A DNA stretch of 52,496 nt from Rubrivivax sp. (lineage in GTDB: Bacteria > Pseudomonadota > Gammaproteobacteria > Burkholderiales > Burkholderiaceae_C). Location of the stretch: the NCBI GenBank assembly GCA_021297985.1, contig JAJTGU010000059.1, positions 1 to 52,496 of the forward strand. The letters are read 5' to 3'. Positions 24,546 through 36,200 of this stretch are shown here, piece after piece (position 1 is the stretch's first letter; each line of letters begins with the position of its first letter). A model generated the notes under the pieces. That model saw only the letters and a program-made list of their open reading frames with translations. It ran no database searches and was not told where the DNA came from. The translations under genes were made by a program, and so were the position numbers.

Positions 24546-25841
24546 TCATTGCACCTCGAAGTTGCCGACGATGACCTTTTCGGCTCGCAGAAGCTGGCCG
24601 GTACGCACCGCACTGCGCGGATCGGCGATGCCGCTGGACCCGAGCCTGGCTTCGTCGACCAGCAGCTGGACCTTCTCGCGCTCCAGGACCTTCAGACCCG
24701 GCACCTTGGACAGGTCGGCGATGATCATCGCGGCCAAGCCCTTCGCCATCGCCGCATACGCGTCGCGGCTGGCCTCTGCGCTTGGGGTGCCGCCGGCGCG
24801 CGACACGAAGGCCTGCACGGCGATGCTGCCCGGCTCCGGAGGCGTGCTGGCGATCTCGCGTTCGCGCGCCACGGCGGCGCTCACTTCCTGTTGGAGCTGG
24901 TTGCTCGACAGCAGGGTCAGCGTCTTGGGCAACTCGCGTTCGGCGGCGCCGGCCGGGTCGTCGCGCGAGTACTGCTGCAGCAGGGCCAGCGCGTTGGCGG
25001 TGTCTTCGCGCCGCAGGGCAATCAGGCCGAGGTAGTAGCTGAGGATCGCCTCGCCCGGCGCCGCGGCCTGGGCCTTGCGCAGCAGGGATTCGGCGGCGTC
25101 GTAGCGGTTGTCCTTGAAGGCGTCCAGCCCCTGCTTGATCTGCTCGGCTGCCGCGGCGCGGGCGGCTTGCGCTGCGGCCTGCAGTCCCAGGTCTTCGAGC
25201 AGCGCCGGCGTGCGCGCCAGGACTTCCGGCCGTTGCGACGCGTCGGCCCAGCGGAAGCTGCGGTTGCGCAGCACGCTGCGCCCGCCGGAGAACTCGGCCA
25301 CCGCCTCGCCCAGGGCGCTGCGGCCGTACAGGCCCGCCGGCGCGGCGCAGCCCAGCGCGGCACGGCAGTCCTGCAAGCGCAGGTAGCCCGCGGCGCGCAG
25401 CAGCGGGGCACGGCTGTTGCCCGCCGCCGGCCCCTGCAATTGCCACGCACCCGCTGCACCGCTGGACAACAGCAGCCCGCCTTGGCGCAGCTGCAGGCTG
25501 CGCTCGCCCAGGGTTGTGCCTTCGGCAGGCCAGCGCAGCTCGGTGTTGGGTGGCAGCTGCAAGAGGCTGCCGTCGTTGCCCTGGAGCTGGATCTGGCCTC
25601 CGGCGCCGGTGCGCAAGACGCTGCCGCTGGCCAGCGCAGACCCGGCGTCGAGCGGCCGAGCGGCGCCGCCCGCCTGCACGCTGGCCTCGCCGCGGCTGTA
25701 GGTCACGGTCCAGGCAAACGGGGCCGCGGCGGTCTGGGCCATTGCGGTGCCGGTGGCCCAGGCCAGCAGCAGGGACGCGGCGACAGTGGCGCCGTTGGAG
25801 CGACGGGCCAGCTTGGGGGGCGGACGGAGGGTGCGGGACAT
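24546..25841 (-). CDS. FecR-domain protein with TPRs and CsgG-like C-terminus
   Basis: 431 residues with a signal peptide (about 1-36, TGTAMAQTAAA). The FecR-type domain (about 45-105) reads YSRGEASVQAGGAARPLDAG, and continues with GSVLRTGAGGQIQLQGNDGS. A helical TPR stretch (about 225-285) includes GLDAFKDNRYDAAESLLRKA. The C-terminal 100 residues resemble the CsgG/FlgO-like fold: LKVLEREKVQLLVDEARLG, then SSGIADPRSAVRTGQLLRAE and VIVGNFEV. The same pattern (LGSS.(L/I)AD......G.LL.A) occurs in the proteins at 40369-41085 and 41082-43340. FecR domains with this architecture are usually periplasmic and often sit beside large surface proteins. The function is not established. It lies 37 bases after the Slam-like gene. 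Confidence 0.82.
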   Translation of the reverse strand: MSRTLRPPPKLARRSNGATVAASLLLAWATGTAMAQTAAAPFAWTVTYSRGEASVQAGGAARPLDAGSALASGSVLRTGAGGQIQLQGNDGSLLQLPPNTELRWPAEGTTLGERSLQLRQGGLLLSSGAAGAWQLQGPAAGNSRAPLLRAAGYLRLQDCRAALGCAAPAGLYGRSALGEAVAEFSGGRSVLRNRSFRWADASQRPEVLARTPALLEDLGLQAAAQAARAAAAEQIKQGLDAFKDNRYDAAESLLRKAQAAAPGEAILSYYLGLIALRREDTANALALLQQYSRDDPAGAAERELPKTLTLLSSNQLQQEVSAAVAREREIASTPPEPGSIAVQAFVSRAGGTPSAEASRDAYAAMAKGLAAMIIADLSKVPGLKVLEREKVQLLVDEARLGSSGIADPRSAVRTGQLLRAEKVIVGNFEVQ

Positions 25842-25878
25842 GGACTTGGAGACTCCGGGTGCAGTCAGGGCCAGGGCT

Positions 25879-27249
25879 TCAAGGCTGGTAACGCGCCTTC
25901 AGCGCAAAGCTCTGGCGGCGGCTGTCGTACAGATCCTGGTTCGAGCGGTTGATGCTGGCCTGCCACTCGGCACGCAAGGTCCAATGGCGCGACGCGGCCC
26001 AGCTCGCGACAAGGTCGAGGTTGGCCGACGTGTCCTGACGAACGCTGTTGAAGACGACATCGACCGCGCGGTAGCGCGACTGCGCCAACGCGACGCCGCC
26101 GTTCAGCCGCCAGTTGGGCGCCGGGCTCAGGCCGACGCTCAAGCGCAGCTGAGGGCTCTGGCGGCTCAGGTCGCGGCGCAGACGCACGTTGTCCTCCTGC
26201 GTGTAGCCCGCACGCAGCCCCAGGCTCCAAGCCAACGCACCCCCGAGGCTGCGGTTGGCCGACATGGCCAGCGTCGAGCTGCGCGAGTCACGCACTTCGT
26301 CGGCGCGGTTGTTGCGCAGCTCGCCGTACTGGCCCAGCAGCCCGAGCTGCCAGCCGTTGGCCAGGGCACGCTGCCACTCGGCACCGACGGCGAAGTTGTC
26401 GCGGTTGTGGCTGCCGCCGACGGCCAACGCGTTCCAGCCCAACGTGGTGCGCCAGAGGCCTTGTTCGACGAGCTGCGTGAAGCCCATCTGCACGGTGGCG
26501 CTGGTGAGGTCGAACTCGCGCTCGTCGACGTTGGCCTTGTGGTCCAGGTCGGCGCTGGCAAACACCGAAAAGCGCGATGTCGCGACCCACTGCCGTTGCG
26601 CCCCGAGCGCAAACTGGGCAAAGCTGTCGGCCCGGCCTTGCGACGAGCTGCCGCGGATGTCGACGGTGCCGAAGACCAGCGGCAACTGGTCGCGAAAGGT
26701 GCCGCTGTTGACGTTGCTGTCGTGGCCGATGCCGGCCTCGGCGTAGAAGCGCCCGCTGGCCCGGCCCTCGGTGCTGTCGCGCAGCTGCATCGCGTTCAGG
26801 AAACCTTCGATGTTGGCGCGCACCGCCGGTGGCGGGTTGTAGCGGAGCACGAATTCGAACTCGACACGAGCCCGCGCAAACTCGCCGAGCAGGAAGTAGC
26901 CCCGCGCGAGTTCGAGCCGGGCGCGGTCGTTGGCCGGCACAACGGCCAGGTGGCGTTCCAGCGCCAGCAGGCCTTCGGGCACCCGGCCCGTGTTGACGGC
27001 CGCGATGCCGTACAGGAAATCGAAGTGCGGGTCTCCGGCGCGCCGCGGGCTGCCCTTGGCCAGCGTGTAGGCGGCGTCAAACTGACTGGCCTCGACCAGC
27101 CGGCGCAGTTCAGACAACGGGTCGCCCTGGGCGAGTGCAGTCCCGACGCTGGCGGCACTGGTGGCCCCGGCCAGCAGCCAGGCGGCAGCCCGCAGGCGCC
27201 AGCGCCTGCGGTGCGGCGTTTCGGATCGGATCGAGGTGAAGGGGCTCAT
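25879..27249 (-). CDS. Slam-like / DUF560 outer-membrane protein (TPR plus barrel)
   Basis: 456 residues. A signal peptide (about 1-41, ending GTALAQG) is followed by a periplasmic TPR-like region (about 45-155) with DAAYTLAKGSPRRAGD and RARLELARGYFLLGEFARA, continuing FEFVLRYNPPPAVRANIEGFL. The P-P-x-V-x-x-N-I linker is the hallmark of the Slam/DUF560 family. The rest (about 165-456) has the alternating strand pattern of a 14-strand barrel, ending with QSFALKARYQP. Slams move specific cargo proteins (usually lipoproteins with a TbpB-like barrel) across the outer membrane, and such a protein is encoded two genes downstream. The C-terminal residue is Pro rather than the typical Phe. The start ATG overlaps the adhesin stop (ATGA). 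Confidence 0.8.
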   Translation of the reverse strand: MSPFTSIRSETPHRRRWRLRAAAWLLAGATSAASVGTALAQGDPLSELRRLVEASQFDAAYTLAKGSPRRAGDPHFDFLYGIAAVNTGRVPEGLLALERHLAVVPANDRARLELARGYFLLGEFARARVEFEFVLRYNPPPAVRANIEGFLNAMQLRDSTEGRASGRFYAEAGIGHDSNVNSGTFRDQLPLVFGTVDIRGSSSQGRADSFAQFALGAQRQWVATSRFSVFASADLDHKANVDEREFDLTSATVQMGFTQLVEQGLWRTTLGWNALAVGGSHNRDNFAVGAEWQRALANGWQLGLLGQYGELRNNRADEVRDSRSSTLAMSANRSLGGALAWSLGLRAGYTQEDNVRLRRDLSRQSPQLRLSVGLSPAPNWRLNGGVALAQSRYRAVDVVFNSVRQDTSANLDLVASWAASRHWTLRAEWQASINRSNQDLYDSRRQSFALKARYQP

Positions 27250-30200
27250 CGAGGAGAAGTGTTGCCGAACATCAGGCGGCGCAGTTCCGGGTCGTAGGAC
27301 AAGAGCGGCAGACGCAGCAGATCGGCCAGGCGGATGCGCGTGCTGCCGTCGCTGCTCTGGACCATCAGGCCCGCCGCGTCGCCCAGCCGTGATGACAAGT
27401 CCGACGAAGGCGAGGGGGCGTTGGCCGGGCCCACCGGGTCGTTGGCCGCGCCCTGGCGCAGCAGTTCGCCCAGGGCACGTTCGATCTCACGGGCGTCGAT
27501 GTTCAGAGCGAGCTGTCCATCGCCTCCTCCACCCGCGCTGCCGGCTCCGTCGTCGGTCCGTGGGGCCTTGGGCAGCACGACCAGCAGGCCGTTGACGTAG
27601 CGGATCGAATAGTTGCTGGCGGTGCCCGCCGAGAACTCGGCGTTGCTCGGGACCAGGGCGATCACGGTTCCTCCCGGCGCGCCGGTGCTGTCGCGGGCTT
27701 CGACGACCGTGCCGCCAGCGACGGTGTCGCCGTTGACCAGGTCGCTTGCCGCGGCCTCGACCAACAAGGGCGACGGGTTCGGCGAGCCGGTTTCGCGGAC
27801 CACGCTTTGAGCCGTCACCGTCAGAGGCCGTGGTGTGACGGCCAGCGAGCCGTCGAGCAGCGTGATGCGGTAGTTCGCGGGGTCGAAACTGCCGCCCGAG
27901 ACACCGCTCGCGACGATGCGGTAGGGCAGGGCCGACACGCCAGCCCGGGCGGCGGCACCTTCGCTCGACAGGCTGGCCTGGCCGATGGTCTCGCCGACCA
28001 CCAGACCCGAAGTCGTGAACTCGGTCCCGGTGAAGCTGAAGCCATCGCCATAGACCTTGGCCAGGTTGTTGGCCCGGACGACCAGATCCGCCGGTGTGAT
28101 GCTGGCGCGCAGTTCGATGCGGTCCTGGCCCAGGCGGTAGTTGCCGGCGTCGCTGCCGGTCAGCGAGAAGCCGGACACCGTCACGAGCTTGCCGATGCCT
28201 GCGTTCTTGTCGGCAAAACTGCGGTCCGTGGCAGCGACCTCCAGGGTGTCGCCGGACAGACGGTTGTCGGCCAATCCGACGCTGGCCAGGCGTGTGCCGT
28301 CATAGACCTTGTCGAGCACGCTGGCGGTCAGGCTCAGGTCGCGCGGCGCGATGTTCACCCGCAGGCTGTCGGCGCCCTGCACGCTGTAGTTGCGGGCGTC
28401 GGCCCCCGCGAAGCCCAGGCCTTCGATCGTGACGGGCTTGTCCTGGCCCACGTTCTTGTTGGCCATGCGCGCGGTGAGGGCACCGCCGCCCAAGGCGAAG
28501 TCGTCGCCCGCCAGTACGCCCGAGAGGCTGGGGTTCAGTGCGTCCAGCTGCACGAGGGTCGTCGCGTCGTACACGCGGTCGCGCGCCGTCACGCCGCTGA
28601 GCTGAACCGAGCGCCGGGCGATGTTCACGCTCAGGCCGGCGGTGCCGATGATGGTGTAGTTCGCCGCATCGGCACCGGCGAGCGTCAGGCCGTCGACGGC
28701 CACGGTCTTGGCCTGACCGGCGTGCTTGTCGACCATGGTGCCCGTCGTGGTGCCGGCGGCGCCGCCGGTGACCGTGACCACGTCGCCCGCGATCAGGTCG
28801 CGCGGATCGGGGGCGATGCTGCCGGCCGCGCCGACATTGACGACCACCGTCCGGGTGCCGTCGTAGACCCGGTCCACCGCACTAAGGCCTCCGAGCCCGG
28901 TGACGGTGATCCCGCGCGGGGTGATGCTGGCTGTGGTCGCGGCGCTGTCGGACCGCAGGCTGTAGTTCAGGCTGTCGGCGCCGGTCAGGGCGATGCCGCT
29001 GACGGCCACCGGCTTGTTGTCCCCGGCCATCCTGGCCGATGCGCCGGTGAAGACCGCGGTCTGCGCCAGATTCAGGACATCGCCCGCCACGAGGCCGTCG
29101 ACAACACCGCTGACCGGGGCCACGGTCGTGCCGTCGTAGACCCGTGTGCCACCGGTGTAGACCGCGCCGACCTCACGCCGCGAGATCGTCGCGCTGGCGC
29201 TGCCGCTCGGGTTGGCCAGCGTGTAGTTGCGGGCGTCGAGCCCGGAGAGCTGGCCGGCGCTGACCGATATGAGCTTGCCGACTCCGGCGTTTTTCGCGCC
29301 GTCGCCGGTGAACACACCGCTTCCGGCGATGGTCAGCAGGTCGCCGGCGAGCAGATCGAGTCCGGCCCCGATGACGCTGGCCGCGGTGCTGCCGTCATAG
29401 ACCTTGTCGACGCCGGTCCAGCTGGCGGTCAGCGGCCGTGTCGCGATGTTCACCGTGACGTTGGCCGTGCCCTGCAGGCTGTAGTTGGCGGCGTCTGCAC
29501 CGGTGAGGACGAGACCGCTCACCAGCACCGGCTTGGCGCTGCCGGCGTGCTTGTCGGCCATCGTGCCGCTGGTCGTGCCGGCGCCCGGCAGGCTGACGCC
29601 GACCACGTCGCCCGGCACCAGGTCGGTCGGGTTCGGCGTGACGGCTCCCTGGGCGCCGACGTTGACGGTGACGGCGGTCGTGCCGTCGTAGACCCGGTCG
29701 ACCGCGGAGATGCCGCTCAGGCCCAGCAGGCCCAGTGGACGCGGAACGATGCTGGCCTGGCCGACCACCGTGGTCGCCGCAAGCTGGTAGTTGCCGGCAT
29801 CCTGGCCATTGAGCGTGATGCCGGTCACCTCGACCGGCTTGTCCTGGCCGACGTTCTTGGCGCCTGCCCCCGTGAAGCGCGCGGTCTGCGACAGACCGGC
29901 CACATCTCCTGCGACAAGGCCGTCCAGGGTGCCGGCGACCACCGCGTCGACACTGCCGTCGTAGACCTTGCTGCCGGTGGTGTAGCGGGCATCGACCGTC
30001 TTGCGCAGGATGTTCGCGCTCGCGGTGCCCGTGTTGCTGTCGAGTTGGTAGTTCCCGGCGTCGGCACCGGCGAGCTGCACCCCGGTCACATCGATCGGCT
30101 TGTTGCCGCCGGCGTTGCGTGCCCCGACACCCGTGAACACGCCGCTGCCGGATATGGCGAGCACGTCCCCCGCGATCAGCCCGCCACTGCTGCCGGTGAC

Positions 30201-33200
30201 GCTGGCCGCGACGGTGCCGTCGTAGACCTTGTCGACGCCCGTGAAGCTGGCGGCGATGGTGCGCCGGGAGATGTCGACCGTCACGCCGGCCGCTGCGGCA
30301 ATGCGGTAGTTCCCGGCGTCGGTACCCGAAAGCGACAGGCCGTCGACCGTGACGGCCTTGTTCAGGCCGGCGTTCTTGTTGGCGATGGTGCCGGTGCCGG
30401 CGCCGGCCTGTGGCACGTTGACGACGATGCTGTCGCCCTGGATCAGATCGGCCGGATCTGCGACGACCTGACCCGACGCCGCGATGTTGACGACGACCTG
30501 GGTCGTCCCGTCGTAGGGCCGGTCGACCGCCGTCACGCCGGTCAGGCCGAGGATGCCCACCGGCCGCTGCTCGATGGTGCCGGCCGTCGACGCGGTGGTC
30601 TGCGACAGCCGGTAGTTGAAGGCATCTCCACCCGCCAGCCCGATGCTGGTGACGTTGATCGCCTTGTCGTTGCCGGCGTTCTTGTTCGCGAAGCGGGCGG
30701 TCTGGGTCAGGCGGACGTCGTCGCCGGCGATGAAGCCCGAGCCGCGGTCGCTGACGGTGGCCGTGGTGGTGCCGTCGTAGACCTTGCTTCCGCCCAGGTA
30801 GGACGGCGTGATCGCGCGGGGCGAGATGCTGCCGGTGGCGGTGCCCGCAGGGTTGAGCAGAAGGTAGTTGCCACCATCCACACCGCCCAGGCTCGCGGTC
30901 AGGACGTCGATGGCCTTGTTGTTGCCGACGTTCTTGGCGCCAACGCCGGTGAACACACCCTGGCCGCTGAACGACACCACATCGCCCGGCAGCACGCCAG
31001 CGCTGGACCCGCCGATCGAGACTTGCACGGTGCCGTCGTAGGCCCGGCCCTGGCCGCTGTAGACCGCCGAGATCGGACGCGGCGAGATCGTCGCAACGAT
31101 GCCGCTGGTGCCCAGGATCGAGTAGTTGACGGCATCGACCCCGCTCAGCAGCAGGCCGTCGACGCGCACCGGGCGGTTGACGCCGGCGTTCTTGTTCTGC
31201 AGCGTGCCACTGACGACCCCGTTGCCGGGGACCGCGACGGTCACGTCGTCGCCCGCGATGATGTCGTCGCTGCGCGGAGTCAGCGGCACTCCGGCCGGCA
31301 CATTGACGGTCACGACATTGGTGCCGTCGTAGACCCGGCCTTGCGCGACGACCTGTTCCAGACCCGCGACGGTGATCGGCTTGGGCGTGATGCTGGCCGT
31401 GGTGGTGGCGGTATTGGTGTCCAGGCGGTAGTTCGCGGCGTCGTCGCCGGCCAGTGCGATGTTGCTCACCGACACGGGCTTGTTGTTGCCGACCCGGCGC
31501 GCCGTGGCGGCGTCACCAGTGAAGACCGCGCTCTGGGTCAGCGTCAGGTTGTCACCCGCCACCCGGTTGCCGGCCGTGCCGGTGACGAACGCGGCCGCAG
31601 TGCCGTCGTAGACCTTGCCCTGGCCGACAAACGAGACGGTGGCCAGTCTTTGCAGGATGCTGGCCGTGGTGCTGCCGGTGCTGTTGGACAGCAGGTAGTT
31701 GTCGCGCTCCAGCCCGGTGAGGAAGCCGCCGCTCACCGAGACGGCCTTGTCGGCCCCTGCATTGCGCGCCCCGGCGCCGGTGAACGCGCCGCTGGCCTGC
31801 ACGCCCAGCCGCGCGAGGTCGGCCGCGAGCACGCCGTCGAGCGTGCCGGAGACGGCCGCATCGGTGCTGCCGTCGTAGACGCGGTCGACGGCGCTGTAGG
31901 TCGCCGACACCGGCTTGGGCGTGATGTTCACCGTGGCCGTCGTGCCGGCGAGCATGTAGTTCGCGGCCTGCGCGCCGGTGAGGCCGAGGCCGTCCACCGC
32001 CACCGGCTTGTTGGTGCCGGCATTGCGATCGGGCCGGCCGTCCAGCACCGCGGTGCCCGTGGTCAGCGGTTGGCCGGGCAGCACGACATCGACCTGATCG
32101 TTGCCTACGCGGGCGTTCGGATCGACGACCACGTTGCCCAGCGTCACCTGGACCGTCGCCGTGCCGTCGTAGACCCGGTTCTGCGCCGTGATCCCGCTGA
32201 CCGCGACCGGCCGGCGGGTGACGCTGGCGGTGGTCGTGGCGGTGGTGGACTGCAAGCTGTAGTTCGCGGCATTGGCGCCCGTGAGCGCGATGTTGCTGAC
32301 GTTCACCGGCTTGTCGTTGCCGGCCGAGCCGTCGCCGGCAAACACCGCGGTCTGGCTGAAGCCGACGATGTCGCCGGCCACGAGCTGTGGCGAGGTGCCC
32401 TGCACGGGCGCCGTGAGATCGCCCAGGCCGTTGTAGACGCGGCTGCTGCCCAGGTAGGCCACCGTGATGCCTCGGGCCGTGATGTCGGCGAAGGTCTGTG
32501 CGGTGGTGTTGGCGAGCAGGTAGTTGGCAGCGCCGGCGCCTCCTAGCGCGATGTTGCTGACGGCGATCGCCTTGTCCTGGCCGACGTTGCGCGCTCCGTC
32601 GCCGACGAACACCGCGCTCTGCGAGATCGTGACCACGTCGCCGGCGATCAGGTCGGCCGTGCTGGACGTGACCTGCGCCGTGACGCCGCCGTTGTAGACC
32701 CGGTCGATGCCGGTGTAGGCCACGGTGACCGGCCGGCGTGCGATGTCCACCGTGATGCCACTGCCGGAGGCGTCGATCAGGTAGTTGCCCGCCTGCTGAC
32801 CGGCGAGGCTGAGGCCGGTCACCGTCACCGGCTTCGCAAGGCCGACGTTCTTGTCGGGGATGCTGCCGGTCGTGAAGCCGCCGGCGGGCGGTTCGACACG
32901 CACGTCGTCGCCGGCGATGAATCCGCTGGAGCCGACGTTGTTGCCTTGCACCTGCACGAGCGTGGTGCCGTCGTACACGCGGTTGCTGGCCGCGATGCCG
33001 GACAGCGTCACCGCCTTGGCGGTCACGCTGGCGGTGGCGACTGCGGTCGTCGCGACCAGCGTGTAGTTGCTGGCCCCGGCACCACCGAGCGCGATGTCGG
33101 AGACCGCCACGGCCTTGTTCTGGCCGACGTTGGCACCGCCACCGGCCACCGTGAACACCGCGGTCTGGGTCGTCGTCACGACATCGTTGCCGACGATGCC

Positions 33201-36200
33201 GCTGCCCCCGCGGTTCAGGCTCACCGGCGCCTCGGTCGACCGGTCGTAGACCTTGGTGCCACCCGTGAACGCCACCGTGATCGGCTTGGGCGTCACGTTG
33301 GCGGTGGTCGTGCCAGGATTCGAGAAGTTGCCGTTCAGCAGCACGTAGTTGCTGACGTCGGCACCGGTCCAGAGCATGTCCCCAGTGACGGAGGCCGCCT
33401 TGCCCTGGCCCACGTCCTTTGCATTGGCCCCGCTGAAGGTGCCGATGCCGCAGTTCCCGAGGTTGGCGCCGCAGGCGTTGGAATACAGCGTGACCTGGTC
33501 GCCCGGGAGGACGTCGCTGGTCGTCGAGGTGACGTTGACCCAGGTCGAGCCGTTGTAGATCCGATCCACGCCGGTGTAGACCGAGGTGATGCCCTTGGGC
33601 GCGATGTCCACACGCACGCCGGCGCCACCGCCCAGCGTGTAGTTGCCGGCATCGGTGCCGGTCAGCGACAGGTTCGGGACGGTCACCAGCTTCTGGGTGC
33701 CGGCCCGCTTGTCGGCCATGGTGCCGACCACGGCGCCGTTGGCTGGCACGCTGACGTTGACGACATCGGCGCCGATCACGCCGGCGCGGTCCACGTTCGC
33801 ATCCTGGACCAGGACGTCGACGTTGACGTTGCCGTTGTAGACCCGGTTGACGGCGCTGACGCCGGTCAGCGTCAGCGGCTTCGGGCTGATGCGGCCGGTG
33901 GTGGTGGCGCTGGTGCTGCCGAGCACGTAGTTCGCCAAGTTGGTGGCGTCGCCGCTGAGCGCGAAGTTGCCCGCCGTGATCGTCTTGAACGCCGGGTTGC
34001 CCTGGTTGTCGTACAGGACGTTGCGGTTGTCGTACTGCGCGGCGTCCGATGTGAAGGCGATGTTGTCGACGGGATAGACGAAGCTCACGCTGGGCGAGAC
34101 GCTGGCGCTGGTGGTGCCGTCGTAGATGCGGTCGGTGCTGCCGGTGCGCGACAGGAACGGCGTGACCGTCCGCCGGGCGATGTCCACGTTGACGGCGCCC
34201 GAGGTGACGCTGTAGTTTGCGGCTTCGCTGCCGCGCAGGTTGAAGCCGCTCACCGTGACCGGCTTGTCGTTGCCGGCATGCCGATCGGCCATCTGGCCGG
34301 TGAGAAACTGCCGTTGCAGCACCACCAGGTCGCCGGCCACGACACCGCTGAGGGTGGCCGTGTTGGTGTTGACGCTGACCGAGGTATCGGCGTTGTAGAT
34401 GCGGTCGCTGGCGACGATGCCGTTGGCGACGATGGCCTTGGGCGCGATGTCCACACGCAGCGTGTCCAGGCCCGCGATCGAGTAGTTGAGGGCATCGGCG
34501 CCCGTGAGCTGCGCGCCGCTGACCAGGACCGGCTTGGCCGTGCCGGCGTTGCGGTCTAGCATGACACCGACATCGGCGCCTGCCAGCGACACCCCGACCT
34601 GGTCGCCGGCGATCACGCCTTCGATGGTGTTGCCCGGCGTGACCGTCACCTGCACCGTCTGGGTCCCGTCGTAGGTCCGTGGCACGGCCTGGAAGCTGCC
34701 GACCGTCACCGACTTGGGCAGGATGGCGCTGAAGGTGAGGCTCGACGCCGGAATGCTGTAGTTCGAGGCCTTGCCCCGCGCGCCATCGGCGATGGCGTAG
34801 CCGGTGACGGTGACCTCCTTCTCGCCCCCGACGCGCTTGTCGGCAAACGTCGCGACCACGTTTGCGAGGTTGACGCCGAGGTCTTCGCCCGGCACCAGGC
34901 CTTGCGGCTGGCCGCCGGCGAGCAGCGTCGCCGTGGTGTTGCCGTCGTAGACCTTGGGGGCGACCACACCGTCCAGGGTCAGTGGCCGGGGCACGATGGT
35001 CAAGGTGGCGCTGCCGGCGGCAGCGATGTCGTAGCCGTCCTGTGTCGACCACAGGTTGGCCGCGGTCACGTTGCGTGCACCGACGTCCACGCTGCCGAAG
35101 TCGGCCAGGATCCGCTCGGGGTTCTGGACCGGGCCATTGGCACCGACCACCACCGCATCGCCAAAGGAGTTGCTGCCGTCGTAGGTCTTGCTGGCGTTGG
35201 CCAGGTTCAGCGACAGCGGCGTCAGGAAGCCGCGAAGCAGCGGCGTCGTTCGGCCTTCATAGAGGCGCCAGATGGCGCTCGATCCCGCGGCGCTGGCCAG
35301 GTCCCAGCCGGTGAAGGTCGCGGCCTGTTGCAGCTGGGACCCGGTGCGGGCGCTGCCCTGTGCGCTGATGTTGATGTTGCTGGTCGAGGTGTTCCAGAAA
35401 CTCCCGACCGCGGTGGGCGCAGCGCCGCTGCCGATGGTGCGCGTGACCAGGCCGCCAAGGGTGACGCGGTTGCCGGCCGCCGCCTGGATCGTGTTGCTGG
35501 CGTAGCTGTTCGAGATGCTGACGCCCGAATCCGAGATCAGGCCGGCCGCCGACACGTTGCCGTCGAGGACCGTCGGTACCAGGGTCACACTGGCGGAGGA
35601 GTAGCTGTCGCGCACGCTCAGTCGCGTCCGGAGGTTGCTGGAGTCGGCGTAGCCGATCAATCCCCCGGCACGGAGGTTTTCGCCGCTGACCACGCGGGTG
35701 CTGTCGCCACCCAGGACCACTGCGCCATCCGCGTAGCTGCGCTGCACGCCGCCGGTGTCGTCGGTCGCAAAGTTCTGGAGCTGGCCCACCAGGCCGCCCA
35801 GGTAGACCGTACCGCTGGCGCTGATGCTGCGGCTGACGGTGCCCGAGGCCGAACTGCTGTCGATCGGGTCGTAACCCAGGTACCGACCGACCAGACCGCC
35901 CACTGCAATTCGCCCGGCGACATCGCCGGTCGCGCTGCTGTTGGCGATGCCACCGCCGGCGGCGGCGTTGATGTCGTAGAAGTGGCCCACCAGGCCACCG
36001 GCATAGCTGCGCCCGTTGACGTTGCCGCTGGCCTGGCTGTTGGTGATGCCGGTGTTGCGGGTGTTGATGTCCGGAACAGTGCTGTAGTAGTACCCGACCA
36101 GGCCGCCAAGCTCCACACTGCTGCCGGTGCTGCTGACGTTGCCGCTGGCCCGGCTGTCGTTGATGCCGCTGTCGGCGTAGTAGGACTGGTGGTAGCCGAC

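Noticed and set aside
27807-32546. A long open frame on the + strand opposite the giant exoprotein gene
   Set aside because: It is the GC-rich mirror of the YDG repeat coding strand: full of Arg/Gly/Ala/His, with no domain motif and no plausible start region. The minus-strand frame has clear TPS, GLUG and YDG features.
28200-35200. CRISPR-like regular repeats
   Set aside because: The spacing is about 270-300 bases, the repeats are coding modules in frame with one protein, and there are no short identical repeats or cas genes.
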